Source: Leucobacter sp. 7(1)
Lineage (GTDB): Bacteria; Actinomycetota; Actinomycetes; Actinomycetales; Microbacteriaceae
NCBI RefSeq assembly: GCF_900163635.1
Contig: NZ_FUID01000026.1
Coordinates: forward strand, 62,001 to 126,000
Direction: 5' to 3'
DNA length: 64,000 bases
The position numbers and the translations under genes were made by a program. The notes beneath the pieces were generated by a model. That model ran no database searches, had not been told where the DNA came from, and saw only the letters and a program-made list of their open reading frames with translations. Shown piece by piece: positions 17,710 through 26,759 of this stretch. The stretch's first letter is position 1. Each line of letters begins with the position of its first letter.

Positions 17710-18558
17710 ATGGCACGAATCACGATTCCCCAGTTGCGCGACCGACGGACGGCGGGTGAGCCCATCGTGATGGTGACCGCCTACGACTACCCGGGGGCAC
17801 GCGCCGCTGAGCGTGCGGGCGTTGACATGGTGCTCGTGGGCGACTCCGGCGCGCAGGTTGTACTCGGGCACGACTCCACGGTGGCGATCACCACCGACGA
17901 GTTGCTCGTGCTGGCGCAGGCCGTGCGGCGCGGCACCGAGACCGCGTTTGTAGTGTGCGACGTTGCGTTTGGCACCACCGAAACATCCGACGCGCAGGCC
18001 GTGGACACCGCGGTGCGATTCGTGAAGGAGGCCGGGGCCGATGCGGTCAAGCTCGAGGGCGGGGGCGAGGCGCGACTGAGCCGCATCCGCGCAATCGTCG
18101 CGGCAGGGATCCCCGTGGTGGGCCACATCGGCCTGACGCCGCAGACCGCGACCGCGCTGGGCGGATTGCGCGCGCAAGGGCGCACCGTGGAAAGCGCGAC
18201 CCGGCTCGTCACGGAAGCGCTCGGCGTGCAGGCCGCCGGGGCGTTCTGCCTGGTCATCGAGGCCGTGCCGAGCGAGATCACCGAGGTGCTCCGTGACGTG
18301 CTCGACATCCCGATCATCGGAATCGGTGCCGGCCCGGCCGACGGGCAGGTGCTTGTACTGCACGATTTGCTCGGGATCACCGAGGGGCACACGGCGAAGT
18401 TCGTGAAGTCGTACGGCACGATTGGAGCGGACATGACCGCGGCGATCGCCGCCTACGCCGCCGAGGTGCGCACCGCGGCGTTCCCCGCTCCGGAGCACGG
18501 TTATGCGGCCACCCCGGAAGCGGTCGCCGCGGCCCGAGCTGCGCTCCCGAACGCCTAG
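17710..18558 (+). CDS. panB: 3-methyl-2-oxobutanoate hydroxymethyltransferase
   Basis: About 282 residues from the ATG at 17710, which has AGGAG 8 bases upstream; a GTG at 17701 overlaps that box and is less likely. PanB transfers a hydroxymethyl group from 5,10-methylene-tetrahydrofolate to ketoisovalerate, the committed step of pantothenate synthesis. The TIM-barrel motifs MVTAYDYPGARAAE, VLVGDSGAQVVLG (metal-binding Asp), VKLEGG and VVGHIGLTPQ are present, as is the late IGIGAGPADGQVLVLHD. It is last in the murB-DUF2520-panC-panB run. Confidence 0.96.
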   Translation: MARITIPQLRDRRTAGEPIVMVTAYDYPGARAAERAGVDMVLVGDSGAQVVLGHDSTVAITTDELLVLAQAVRRGTETAFVVCDVAFGTTETSDAQAVDTAVRFVKEAGADAVKLEGGGEARLSRIRAIVAAGIPVVGHIGLTPQTATALGGLRAQGRTVESATRLVTEALGVQAAGAFCLVIEAVPSEITEVLRDVLDIPIIGIGAGPADGQVLVLHDLLGITEGHTAKFVKSYGTIGADMTAAIAAYAAEVRTAAFPAPEHGYAATPEAVAAARAALPNA

Positions 18559-18726
18559 CCGCAGCGCGCGTGCCGCGTGCCTGACGCGCCGCCCCGCCGC
18601 CCGATCCCTCGCCCAAACATAGGCAATTTATCCAACACGATGAATACTTGCCCCAAAAAGCATCGGGCTAGCGAAAATGCCTGGGTGTGGATGCCGGCGC
18701 TGGCCTGATCCTGTCAGACCTGGGCG

Positions 18727-18835
18727 GGGCGGACTCGAGCTGCCCAGGGCGGACTCGAGCCGACTCCGTCCGAGCCGACTCCGTCAGAGCCGAGCCCGCC
18801 CGAGCCGACCCCGTCCGAGCCGACCCGGGTCAGAC
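18727..18835. repeat. Intergenic minisatellite downstream of metY and panB
   Basis: Two copies of a 20-base unit beginning GGGCGGACTCGAGC (18727 and 18747) are followed by about four and a half copies of a 15-base unit of the form CGACTCCGTCCGAGC, starting at 18761, 18776, 18791, 18806 and 18821. The array fills the space between the convergent ends of panB and the sulfhydrylase. It could be a slippage-prone tract; no gene is supported across it. Confidence 0.7.
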
Positions 18836-20236
18836 GCGGTCGAGCGCGGCGCGCAGGTCCCGGATCAGGTCCTCCGCCGACTCCAGGCCGACGGAGAGTC
18901 GCAGCAGGCCGGGCGTGATGCCGAGCCGCTCGGTGATCTCCGGGGCAAAGGTCGCGTGCGTTGAGCTGAGCGGGTGGATCACCATCGAGCGGGTGTCGCC
19001 GATCCCGGTCATCCGCGAGAATACGCGCAGCCCGTCGACGAATGCCCGGGCACCGTCGATGCCGCCGCGCACGGTCACACCGAATACCGAGCCTGTGCGC
19101 CCGGCGTAGTCGCGTTCCGCGATCTCGAACAGCGGGTTCGACGGTAGTCCGGCGTAATCCACCAATTCGACCTCGGGCTGTTCTTCGAGCCACGCCGCGA
19201 TCCGCTGCGACGACGCCACGTGACGGTCCATGCGCAGCGACAGCGTCTCCATCCCCTGGTGCAACAGGAAGCCCGTGAACGGGGAGAGCGCGGGGCCGAT
19301 GTCGTTCACCACAGCTTCGCGCACAGCCCGTGAGTAGGCGACCGCTCCGAAACGATCCAGCAGCGAGCCGAGCCCGGGACGCGGGGCCGCGGTGATGAGC
19401 GGGAAGGACCGGCCGGCGCGCTCTGCAGCCTCCCAATCAAAGGTGCCGCCGTCGACGATGGCCCCGCCCACGGCCGCGCCGTGCCCGGTGAGGAACTTCG
19501 TGGTCGAGTGCACCACGATGTTCGCGCCGTGCTCGAACGGGCGGATCAGCGCGGGTGTGCCGACTGTGTTGTCGACAACGAGCGGCAGGTTGTGGCGGGC
19601 GGCGACCGCCGCGATCCGGCGCAGATCGGTGACGTCGTTGCGGGGGTTCGGGATCGTCTCGGTGTAGATCGCTTTTGTCGTGGGACGGATCGCCCGATCC
19701 CACGCAGCATCGTCGTCTGCGTCCCAAACGTAGTCGACCTCGATCCCGAAGCGCTTGAAGCTGCGGCCAAACAAGATCCGAGTGCCGCCGTAGATGGAAG
19801 CCGTGGAGACGATGTGATCGCCCTGGCCCGCGAGGGCAAACAGGGCCGAGGAGATTGCGGCCTGCCCGCTGGAGACCGCAACCGCGGCGGTGCCGCCCTC
19901 AAGCGAGGCGAGCCGGTCCTCGGCCACCGCGTTGGTGGGGTTGCCCTGGCGTGAATAGATCGGGGCCGGCTCACCCGGCGCGAGCTCGTCGACAACTCCT
20001 GGGACCGCGTCATCGCCGCGGGTGAGACCCACGCCCCCGCGCCACAGAGCCCGACCTGCAAAGCGGGCGACCTGATCGTCGAAGCTGTCGAACACATAGC
20101 CCGCGGAGAGCGCGATGGGGGGGATGCGCAGGCCCGCATTGCGGTCAACGTATTCTCCCGCGTGAACCTGACGGGTGTCGAAGTCGTAGCCGTCCCAGTC
20201 GGAGACGGGGGTCGCGGGACTCGGGGTGGCGGTCAT
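18830..20236 (-). CDS. metY: O-acetylhomoserine sulfhydrylase (aminocarboxypropyltransferase)
   Basis: 468 residues, a PLP enzyme of the Cys/Met metabolism family. The N-terminus FDTRQVHAGEYVDRNAG and PPIALSAGYVF, the substrate-phosphate region SSGQAAISSALFALAGQGD, and the Schiff-base lysine in HSTTKFLTGHGAAVGG are typical of O-acetylhomoserine sulfhydrylases, which make homocysteine (or methionine) directly from sulfide or methanethiol. IYSRQGNPTN is also diagnostic. It starts with a 4-base overlap with the upstream C-S lyase gene, so the two are translationally coupled. A cystathionine gamma-synthase assignment is less likely given length and motifs. Confidence 0.88.
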   Translation of the reverse strand: MTATPSPATPVSDWDGYDFDTRQVHAGEYVDRNAGLRIPPIALSAGYVFDSFDDQVARFAGRALWRGGVGLTRGDDAVPGVVDELAPGEPAPIYSRQGNPTNAVAEDRLASLEGGTAAVAVSSGQAAISSALFALAGQGDHIVSTASIYGGTRILFGRSFKRFGIEVDYVWDADDDAAWDRAIRPTTKAIYTETIPNPRNDVTDLRRIAAVAARHNLPLVVDNTVGTPALIRPFEHGANIVVHSTTKFLTGHGAAVGGAIVDGGTFDWEAAERAGRSFPLITAAPRPGLGSLLDRFGAVAYSRAVREAVVNDIGPALSPFTGFLLHQGMETLSLRMDRHVASSQRIAAWLEEQPEVELVDYAGLPSNPLFEIAERDYAGRTGSVFGVTVRGGIDGARAFVDGLRVFSRMTGIGDTRSMVIHPLSSTHATFAPEITERLGITPGLLRLSVGLESAEDLIRDLRAALDRV

Positions 20237-21507
20237 CGGGAAACCTCCGCGGTTGTCGGGGAAGCGGTGGGAAGGATCGCGGCGATCCGCTCGACCGCCT
20301 CGTGGATTGTCTCGGGGGCGCAGGCGAGGTTGAGTCGCACGTGCCCGGCTCCGCCGAGCCCGAAATCGGCACCGTTGTTGAGCGCAACACGGGCTTCCGT
20401 GAGGATCCGGGCATGGGGGTCGGGGCCGAGTCCGGCACCACGGAAATCGAGCCAGGCCAGGTACCCGGACTGCGCGGGCGCGAGTCGCACGCCCGGCAGC
20501 CGCGTCGCCACAAGCTCAGTCAGGAGCGCAGTGTTCTTCTCGATCTGTGAGATTGCGCGGTCGAGCCAGTCGCGCCCATTGGTGAACGCGGCGACCCCGG
20601 CATGCAGGCCCAGGATGCTCGCTCGCGTGGTGGTCTCAGGTGGCAGCAACGCGAGTGCGGCGTTCGCGCGGGCATCGGCGGCGACGATGACGGAGCACTT
20701 CGCGCCGGCAATGTTCCACCCCTTGCTGGGGGATGTGGTGGTCACCGAGATCGCCCCCGCATCGGCGGCGAGGGGCGCGAAGGGTACGAATCGGGTCCCC
20801 GCGTGGGTGAGCGGCGCGTGGATCTCGTCCGCGACCACGAAGACATCGTGCTGGGCAGAGAGACGCGCCAGCTCTGTGAGTTCGTCCGCCGTGTGGACGG
20901 TGCCGTGCGGGTTGTGCGGACTGCAGAGCAGGAACGCCTCGGCACCGTGCTCGAATGCGCGGGCGATGGCGTCCAGATCGAGGCGAAACTCCTGCCCGGT
21001 GGGGGTTTCCCTCGTCGCCCGAAGCGGCACCTCCACGATGTCGTACGGGAGTTCCTCGAGCATTTCGAAGAAGCCGGGGTAGACCGGTGTGGGGAGGACA
21101 ATCCGCTGCGGCCTCGCGAGCTCGGGGCCGGCCTGACGACGCAGCTCCCAGGCGACACGGAGCGACTCGACCACGCCGGTGGCGACGTCAGTGGCGAGGT
21201 GGACATTGTCGTGTGGCACGTCCCATCCCCACGCGGCCGCGGCGTAGTCAGCGAACGCGGGGGCGAGCGGACCTGCCGCATCGAGGTAGCCGATGTCAGA
21301 GGCGGTGACCCGATCGAGAATCGCCTGCTGCACTTCGGCAGCCACGGCGAAGTCCATTTCTGCAACGAACAGCGGCAGCACGTCCGCGGGGTACCGTGTC
21401 CACTTTAGGCTCGTACGCTGCGTGCGCAGGAGTGCGGGATCCAGAGCGGAAAATGGCACTCCTGACGGATCCGCGTCAGGGGCATTGCGACAGTCGGGCT
21501 CGGTCAT
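20233..21507 (-). CDS. MalY/PatB-type PLP-dependent C-S lyase or aminotransferase
   Basis: 424 residues, fold-type I aminotransferase. LKWTRYPADVLPLFVAEMDF near residue 34 is the diagnostic MalY/PatB N-terminal pattern, and the PLP lysine is in TTSPSKGWNIAGAKC. SPHNPHGTV carries the Asn that contacts the cofactor. MalY/PatB enzymes cleave cystathionine and other beta-thioether amino acids to release thiols. Its 4-base overlap with metY suggests a shared role in homocysteine and methionine supply or thiol recycling. The first ~20 residues are non-conserved. Confidence 0.85.
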   Translation of the reverse strand: MTEPDCRNAPDADPSGVPFSALDPALLRTQRTSLKWTRYPADVLPLFVAEMDFAVAAEVQQAILDRVTASDIGYLDAAGPLAPAFADYAAAAWGWDVPHDNVHLATDVATGVVESLRVAWELRRQAGPELARPQRIVLPTPVYPGFFEMLEELPYDIVEVPLRATRETPTGQEFRLDLDAIARAFEHGAEAFLLCSPHNPHGTVHTADELTELARLSAQHDVFVVADEIHAPLTHAGTRFVPFAPLAADAGAISVTTTSPSKGWNIAGAKCSVIVAADARANAALALLPPETTTRASILGLHAGVAAFTNGRDWLDRAISQIEKNTALLTELVATRLPGVRLAPAQSGYLAWLDFRGAGLGPDPHARILTEARVALNNGADFGLGGAGHVRLNLACAPETIHEAVERIAAILPTASPTTAEVSR

Positions 21508-21520
21508 GCCTCCATGCTCG

Positions 21521-21546
21521 CGGCTCGCGCCGAATCGCGCGAGCCG
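21521..21546. terminator. Stem-loop between acyltransferase-like gene and malY-type gene
   Basis: CGGCTCGCGC (21521-21530) and GCGCGAGCCG (21537-21546) form a perfect 10-bp stem with a 6-base loop on the reverse-strand transcript, 45 bases past the upstream gene and just before the C-S lyase start. It likely separates the two operons, or acts in the lyase leader. Confidence 0.55.
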
Positions 21547-21591
21547 GGGAGTAAAACGGCGTCACACGGGAGAGCAGCGTGCGGCCGAGAG

Positions 21592-22845
21592 CTACGGTCG
21601 CACGGCGAGACGCACGACCCCAGAGACTGCGGCCTCGAGTGGTCCACGCTTCCCGGTCGCAGCGAGAATTGCCCCGATCACGAGCGCTCCGGCGAGCTGC
21701 AGCGCGTACGCTCCGACACCCGCCACCCACCAGGGGAATCCGGTGTCCCAGATCGCGGGATCCTGCAGCGCAGGCTCCAGGATGACTCCGGTCGCCACGA
21801 TGTGGAGCGCGTAGATCGTGAGCGGCGCGGCCCCCGCTGCACGGACTGTCGCGAGCACGGGACCCAGTGGGCGATCAGGTGTGTGACCAGGTCCGTCCCC
21901 GCGCGCCACGTCGCAGACGAGAACGAGCAGCCCGATCACGGCGACCGCGATCCCCGCGGTCCGGATGATGTCGATGGGTGAGCCAGAATGGGGTGTTGCG
22001 ATGAGCTGAGCCCACAGCTCCGGCGCAAGCGGTGCCCCCGACGCAGAGTGCGCAACGACCTCACGAATCGCTGCCGGATCGGTGCCGGGTGGCCACGGTC
22101 CGCCGAACGCGGCGAGGTTCGCGATCACCGCGGAGGAGAGGAACTGCGCGGCTGCGGCAGCGATCGCGCCGGCCCCGAAACACGCGAGCGACGCTCGGCC
22201 AAGCGTGCCCCGTGCGGTGGCCGCAACGAGTGCCCGGCCCACGAGGATGCCGAGCATGAGGTACACGGTCCAGGTCAGGGCCGGATACTCGCCAGTGATG
22301 AGGAGCGCCCGGAGTGCGCCTCCCCAGTCGATCCCGAAGTCCTCGAAGGTCACCGATGCTGTGGGGTCGCTGATCCCGAGATCCGACAGGGCCTCGCGCA
22401 ATGCAGCGTTCACGGTTCCACCGACAAGCCCAAGCGCGCCGGCCAGCACCCCGAGAATCCACCCGCGCACCGCGATGAGCGGGGCCACAAGGATCATGGC
22501 AGTGCCGTAATACGCCAGGACGATCGCGACAGGAGTCTCGATGAGACCGAGCAATAGGCCGATCAGGATCAGCAGGGTGCCGCGGATCAGGGTGCCCCCG
22601 ATCGCTGCACCCACGCGCCCTTCCCGGAGCGGCCGGCGAGTCGCGAATACCACGCTGACCCCGCCGAGCACCGCGAATAAGGGGGCGGCGATGCCTTCGG
22701 TCAGCATGTCGGTGAGCGCGCCGGCGGACTCCGCAAAAGACCCAGGTTCGGCGAGCAGCGCCCCGATGGTGACAAGGTGCGCCGCCATCATGCCGGCGAT
22801 GGCGAGAAACCGGGCGACGTCGATGCCGAGATAACGTGCGGTCAT
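21592..22845 (-). CDS. Polytopic membrane protein, HGSNAT/DUF1624-DUF418-like
   Basis: 417 residues with about 10 hydrophobic segments. The start YLGIDVARFLAIAGMMAAH resembles the heparan-alpha-glucosaminide N-acetyltransferase catalytic domain family (bacterial YeiB-like/DUF1624 proteins), where a membrane histidine is acetylated and passes the group across the membrane; the first-helix histidine is present here. TIYALHIVATG in the C-terminal half is the DUF418-like signature. Substrate unknown. Its ATG overlaps the stop of the SulP gene by 4 bases, indicating co-translation. Confidence 0.75.
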   Translation of the reverse strand: MTARYLGIDVARFLAIAGMMAAHLVTIGALLAEPGSFAESAGALTDMLTEGIAAPLFAVLGGVSVVFATRRPLREGRVGAAIGGTLIRGTLLILIGLLLGLIETPVAIVLAYYGTAMILVAPLIAVRGWILGVLAGALGLVGGTVNAALREALSDLGISDPTASVTFEDFGIDWGGALRALLITGEYPALTWTVYLMLGILVGRALVAATARGTLGRASLACFGAGAIAAAAAQFLSSAVIANLAAFGGPWPPGTDPAAIREVVAHSASGAPLAPELWAQLIATPHSGSPIDIIRTAGIAVAVIGLLVLVCDVARGDGPGHTPDRPLGPVLATVRAAGAAPLTIYALHIVATGVILEPALQDPAIWDTGFPWWVAGVGAYALQLAGALVIGAILAATGKRGPLEAAVSGVVRLAVRP

Positions 22846-24515
22846 GGGGTGGGTGCTCCAGGCGGAACCGCACGCTCGGCCTCGCCGCGGCGGATGTGGT
22901 CGCGGGCGTGCGCGAGTGCGGGTTCGAGCTCATCGAACAAGTGATGGGGGTGTCGAAGCGCGGTGATGACGCCGAGCTGTTCCAGGATGGGGCGGTGTTC
23001 GGGGCGGACACCTTTCAGCAGTACGGTGGCACCACGGCGTTCGAGTGCGGCGATCAGCTCGGAGAGGGCGTTGGCCCCGGTCGCATCGATGATCTGCACG
23101 TCGGAGAGACGCAGCACCACAACCTCGATGTCCGGGGTTTCCGAGATCTGATCGATGAGGCGGTCAGCTGCGCCAAAGAAGAGTGAGCCGCGCACCGTGA
23201 ACAGTGCGATCCGCTCATCACCCGGTGCCGGGTGGCCGGGCAACTCGGCCCGCTCAGCATCGCTCATGTTGCTCAGCGCGCGCAGTGCGAAGAATGCGGC
23301 GGCAGCGAGGCCGATGCCCACCGCGATCACCAGGTCGAACGCCACGGTGACAACGAGGGTGACCGCGAAGATGGCTGCGCTGGATCGGCCCGAGCGCAGT
23401 ACGCGCCCGATTGTCGCTGGCGCGACCATGCGCGCCGCCGTCATCATCAGGACCCCGGAAAGCGCTGCGAGTGGGATCGCGCCGACCACGGGTGCCGCGA
23501 CGAGCACGACCAACAGCAGCGCGAGCGCGTGGATGACCGCCGCGAGCCGGGTGCGGGCCCCGCTCCGAACATTCACCGCGGTCCGGGCGATCGCGCCGGT
23601 TGCGGGCATCCCGCCGAAGAAACCCGAGGCGATTGACGCGAGCCCCTGGCCGAACAGCTCACGGTCGGCGTTGACCGGGCCGGTGTCGACGATCGTGGCG
23701 GCGACCCGGGCGGAGAGCAGCGACTCGATCGCTGCGAGCGCGGCGACCGCAACTGCGGGCCCCGCGAGCGCCGTCAGCGTCGCCGGATCGAAGGCAGGCA
23801 GCGCTGGCGCGGGGAGCGTGCTGGGGAGCTCGCCGATGACGGGAAGCGGAGATCCCGCGAGCGCGGTAACGATGGATACGGCGAGGATCGCGACGAAGGA
23901 GCCGGGGATGGCAGGGGCGAAACGGCCGAGCAAGAGCATGATCGCTGCGACGGCGAGCACGGCAGCGAGTGGCAGGAGCGCCTGCGGCCAGCTCGCCTTG
24001 GTGATAACCTGCCAGGCTGCAACCACGGCGTTGGAGGAGTGGCCCCCCGCAGAAACCCCGAGCGCAGCGGGAACCTGCTGCAGGAAAATGATGATGCCGA
24101 TCCCCGCGGTGAAGCCCTCGATGACGGGCCAGGGGATGTAACTCACGGCGCGGCCGAGGCGCAGGACGCCCGCGGCAAGTACGAGAAGCCCCGCCATCAG
24201 GCTCACCACGGCGACCGCGCCGACGCCGTGCACGACAACGATGGGAGCGAGCACGACAACCATCGCGCCAGTTGGGCCCGACACCTGCACGTTTGAGCCG
24301 CCGAAGACCGCGGCGATAAGCCCCGCGACGATTGCGGTGACCAGGCCCGCTTCGGCTCCCACGCCGGAGCTCACCCCGAACGCAAGCGCGAGCGGTAGCG
24401 CCACGATACCCACGGTGAGCCCGGCGACGAGGTCCGCCCGCCAGCTTTCGCGCACACCGCGGTAGTCGTCTCGGGTGGGGAGCAACGCGCGGAGCCCCCG
24501 CAGGACTGCAGCCAT
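22842..24515 (-). CDS. SulP family anion transporter with STAS domain
   Basis: 557 residues from the ATG at 24515, which has a GGGAGG box; a longer frame from 24635 lacks one. The first ~430 residues contain the SulP membrane core with the signatures DLVAGLTVGIVALPLALAF and VFGGSNVQVSGPTGAMVVVL. The C-terminal ~110 residues form a cytoplasmic STAS domain (VVVLRLSDVQIIDATGANAL). SulP proteins carry sulfate, bicarbonate or dicarboxylates. Position next to sulfur-amino-acid genes hints at sulfate, but the intervening terminator weakens this. It is divergent from the Dcu-type carrier. Confidence 0.9.
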   Translation of the reverse strand: MAAVLRGLRALLPTRDDYRGVRESWRADLVAGLTVGIVALPLALAFGVSSGVGAEAGLVTAIVAGLIAAVFGGSNVQVSGPTGAMVVVLAPIVVVHGVGAVAVVSLMAGLLVLAAGVLRLGRAVSYIPWPVIEGFTAGIGIIIFLQQVPAALGVSAGGHSSNAVVAAWQVITKASWPQALLPLAAVLAVAAIMLLLGRFAPAIPGSFVAILAVSIVTALAGSPLPVIGELPSTLPAPALPAFDPATLTALAGPAVAVAALAAIESLLSARVAATIVDTGPVNADRELFGQGLASIASGFFGGMPATGAIARTAVNVRSGARTRLAAVIHALALLLVVLVAAPVVGAIPLAALSGVLMMTAARMVAPATIGRVLRSGRSSAAIFAVTLVVTVAFDLVIAVGIGLAAAAFFALRALSNMSDAERAELPGHPAPGDERIALFTVRGSLFFGAADRLIDQISETPDIEVVVLRLSDVQIIDATGANALSELIAALERRGATVLLKGVRPEHRPILEQLGVITALRHPHHLFDELEPALAHARDHIRRGEAERAVPPGAPTP

Positions 24516-24656
24516 GTTTTGCCTCCCTGGTTCCCACCCCATCTTGCCGTACTCTGACCGCACGGGAGAAGGAAGGCGACACGGCGTCCATATTGGTGCT
24601 GTGCGCGAGACGTTCCACGGGCTAATCTGTGACACAGAAGACTCAAGGGGGATCCT

Positions 24657-26000
24657 ATGGACGTGTTGCTCTTTATCACGCAGTTGTTGGTGGTGCTCGG
24701 CTGTATCGTCATGGGCACGCGCTCGAGCGGCGTCGGTCTCGGCCTCTGGGGCGGTGCGGGCGTCGCGATCCTCGTGTTCGTGTTCGGCCTTGTCCCGGGT
24801 TCACCGCCCGTCGATGCACTGCTTATTGTGCTTGCCGTGGTGCTCGCGTCCTCCATGATGCAGTCCGCGGGTGGCATCGACTGGATGGTCTCGATCGCGG
24901 CAAAGCTGATCGCCCGCAGCCCGAAGCAGATCACGCTCGTTGCCCCGCTTGTGTCGTTCCTGTTTGCCGTCGGTGCCGGCACGTCAAACATTCTCTACCC
25001 GCTGCTCCCCGTGATCCAGGATCTGTCATACCGCAACGGCGTGCGCCCCTCGCGCCCCCTGTCGCTCTCAGTGGTTGCGACCGGCGTGGCCCTTGCCTGT
25101 AGCCCGGTGTCAGCGGCAATGGCGGCGATGGTGACGCTCACGGACACCGCCCCTTGGGACTTCGAACTCGTCGATATTCTGAAGGTCACGATTCCCGCGG
25201 CTGTCGTGGGCATCATCATCTCGGGCATCATCGTGAACAAGCTCGGCAAGGAAATTGCTGACGACCCTGAGATTCAGGAGCGCATTGCCTCCGGCAAGAT
25301 CCCGGCCCCCTCCGCAAACGCCGCGGAGGTGCGCGCAGAGGTTTCCGTGACATCGGCCGGCCGCAACGCCGCCATCATCTTCCTGCTCGGCGTCGCCGCG
25401 ATCGTCGCGTTTGGTCTGTTCAAGGGCATGCGCCCGCTCGATGCTGCGGGCGACCCCGTTGCCATGACTCCGATCATTGAGATCGTGATGTTCGTGGTTG
25501 GCACCCTGATCCTCGTGGTGTCCCGTCCGAAGGTCGCGGAGATCCCGACGATGACCGTGTTTAAGGCCGGTATGGTCTCGGCCATCGCACTCTTCGGCCT
25601 CGCCTGGCTCACGGACACCTTCCTGGGTGCTCATACGACGCTGATCGCTGAGGGCGTGGGCGGGCTCGTGACGGCCGCTCCGTGGATTTTTGCGCTCGGT
25701 ATCTTCCTTGTCTGTGTGCTTACCACAAGCCAGTCGACGGCCACCCGAACGATCGTGCCAATCGGCCTTGCGGCGGGGATCCCGCTTGGGCTGCTCTCCG
25801 GCATGTGGGCGGGCGCATTTGCCGGCATCTACCTGCTGCCGACAAACGGCTCGCAGATCGCTGCGGCGAACTTCGATACCTCGGGCTCCACGAAGCTCGG
25901 CACGAAGCTCGTGGACCACTCCTTCTTCCTGCCGACGCTGATCCTCGCGGTCACCACGATCGCCGCCGGTGCCCTGTTCGGGGTGCTCTGGGGCGGCTAA
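24657..26000 (+). CDS. Dcu-type C4-dicarboxylate transporter
   Basis: 447 residues with about 10-12 membrane helices and an AGGGGGA box before the ATG. The sequence matches the DcuA/DcuB family: ASSMMQSAGGIDWMV near residue 65, GAGTSNILYPLLPVI, ACSPVSAAMAAMV, and TSQSTATRTIVPIG. Members exchange or take up fumarate, malate, succinate or aspartate, classically under anaerobic conditions in enterobacteria; in this probably aerobic actinobacterium the role is likely dicarboxylate uptake. A very strong hairpin follows. Confidence 0.88.
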   Translation: MDVLLFITQLLVVLGCIVMGTRSSGVGLGLWGGAGVAILVFVFGLVPGSPPVDALLIVLAVVLASSMMQSAGGIDWMVSIAAKLIARSPKQITLVAPLVSFLFAVGAGTSNILYPLLPVIQDLSYRNGVRPSRPLSLSVVATGVALACSPVSAAMAAMVTLTDTAPWDFELVDILKVTIPAAVVGIIISGIIVNKLGKEIADDPEIQERIASGKIPAPSANAAEVRAEVSVTSAGRNAAIIFLLGVAAIVAFGLFKGMRPLDAAGDPVAMTPIIEIVMFVVGTLILVVSRPKVAEIPTMTVFKAGMVSAIALFGLAWLTDTFLGAHTTLIAEGVGGLVTAAPWIFALGIFLVCVLTTSQSTATRTIVPIGLAAGIPLGLLSGMWAGAFAGIYLLPTNGSQIAAANFDTSGSTKLGTKLVDHSFFLPTLILAVTTIAAGALFGVLWGG

Positions 26001-26014
26001 GCGCACGCAGCACG

Positions 26015-26061
26015 ACGAACGACGCCCCCGACGAGCAGAGCTCGTTGGGGGCGTCGTTCGT
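26015..26061. terminator. Strong bidirectional terminator, 21-bp stem
   Basis: Bases 26015-26035 pair with 26041-26061 over 21 positions with a single G-U pair and a 5-base loop; the outer part is ACGAACGACGCCCCC against GGGGGCGTCGTTCGT. It lies between the convergent Dcu and GNAT genes and can end both transcripts. Confidence 0.85.
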
Positions 26062-26073
26062 GAGGTCGAAGAG

Positions 26074-26691
26074 TTAGCCGCCGGCTGGACGCAGATAGCT
26101 CTGCACGACCGGCGAGCCCGGGATGTGAATCTGCTGCGCTGGTCGGTAGCCGAGCCGCTCGTAGCGCGCATCGTTTGCCGGGTTCGAAGATTCCAAGTAC
26201 GTCTGGAGACCCGCAGCATCGGTACGCTCAAGCGCCGCTTGAACGAGCCGCATGCCGACCCCGAGGCCGCGCGCCTCGCGTGCCACCGCGAGCAGGGAGA
26301 GGTATGCGTGCGGCTCGCTCGGCCGCGCCGCCGCGAACAGCTCACCCTCCGCGAGAAGGGCCTCAGCCGCGGCGTCACCGATCGTGCCGCGCAGCATGGT
26401 CTCGTATGCGGGAACGTCGGACTCGTGGACCTCGTCCTGGCCGGGCGGGAACCAGGTGGAGACCGCTGCGACGGTGCCGTCCGGCAATTCCGCCACGAGA
26501 GGTTCGCCGTAGCGCACGGCCTGATCCGCCATGAACCGCCAGTGCGCGAGTGCGTGCGCCATGCGCTCCGGATGCGACGGGAACGCGGGCCCCCACACTG
26601 GATCGTGCCAGAACCCTTCCGCGAGCACGCGGGCGGTCACATCGAGGTCGGCAACGGTCAGTGGGCGGACGGTGAAATCGGTGGGGGTCAT
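26074..26691 (-). CDS. GNAT family N-acetyltransferase
   Basis: 205 residues from the ATG at 26691, chosen because GAGGAAC lies 6 bases upstream and the preceding in-frame sequence has no family character. FTVRPLTVADLDVTARVLAEGFWHDPVW is a typical N-terminus for this GNAT subgroup, and LLAVAREARGLGVGMRLVQAAL is the acetyl-CoA-binding loop. YLESSNPANDARYERLGY is the conserved late segment. Substrate unknown. It lies 68 bases downstream of the amidohydrolase on the same strand. Confidence 0.85.
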   Translation of the reverse strand: MTPTDFTVRPLTVADLDVTARVLAEGFWHDPVWGPAFPSHPERMAHALAHWRFMADQAVRYGEPLVAELPDGTVAAVSTWFPPGQDEVHESDVPAYETMLRGTIGDAAAEALLAEGELFAAARPSEPHAYLSLLAVAREARGLGVGMRLVQAALERTDAAGLQTYLESSNPANDARYERLGYRPAQQIHIPGSPVVQSYLRPAGG

Positions 26692-26759
26692 TGTGTTCCT
26701 CGGCGCGCTGGGCACCAATCGTCGTGTGGTGGATCGGGTGGAGCAGCGTGGCGGTGCCG

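Noticed and set aside
18687-19109. Forward frame encoding ADSVR-type pentapeptides over the minisatellite
   Set aside because: No ribosome-binding site, runs antisense into metY, and the pentapeptide periodicity only reflects the 15-base repeat.
20162-21082. 306-residue forward frame opposite the C-S lyase gene
   Set aside because: Ser/Arg/Ala-rich antisense shadow with no motif; the reverse strand has clear PLP-enzyme motifs.
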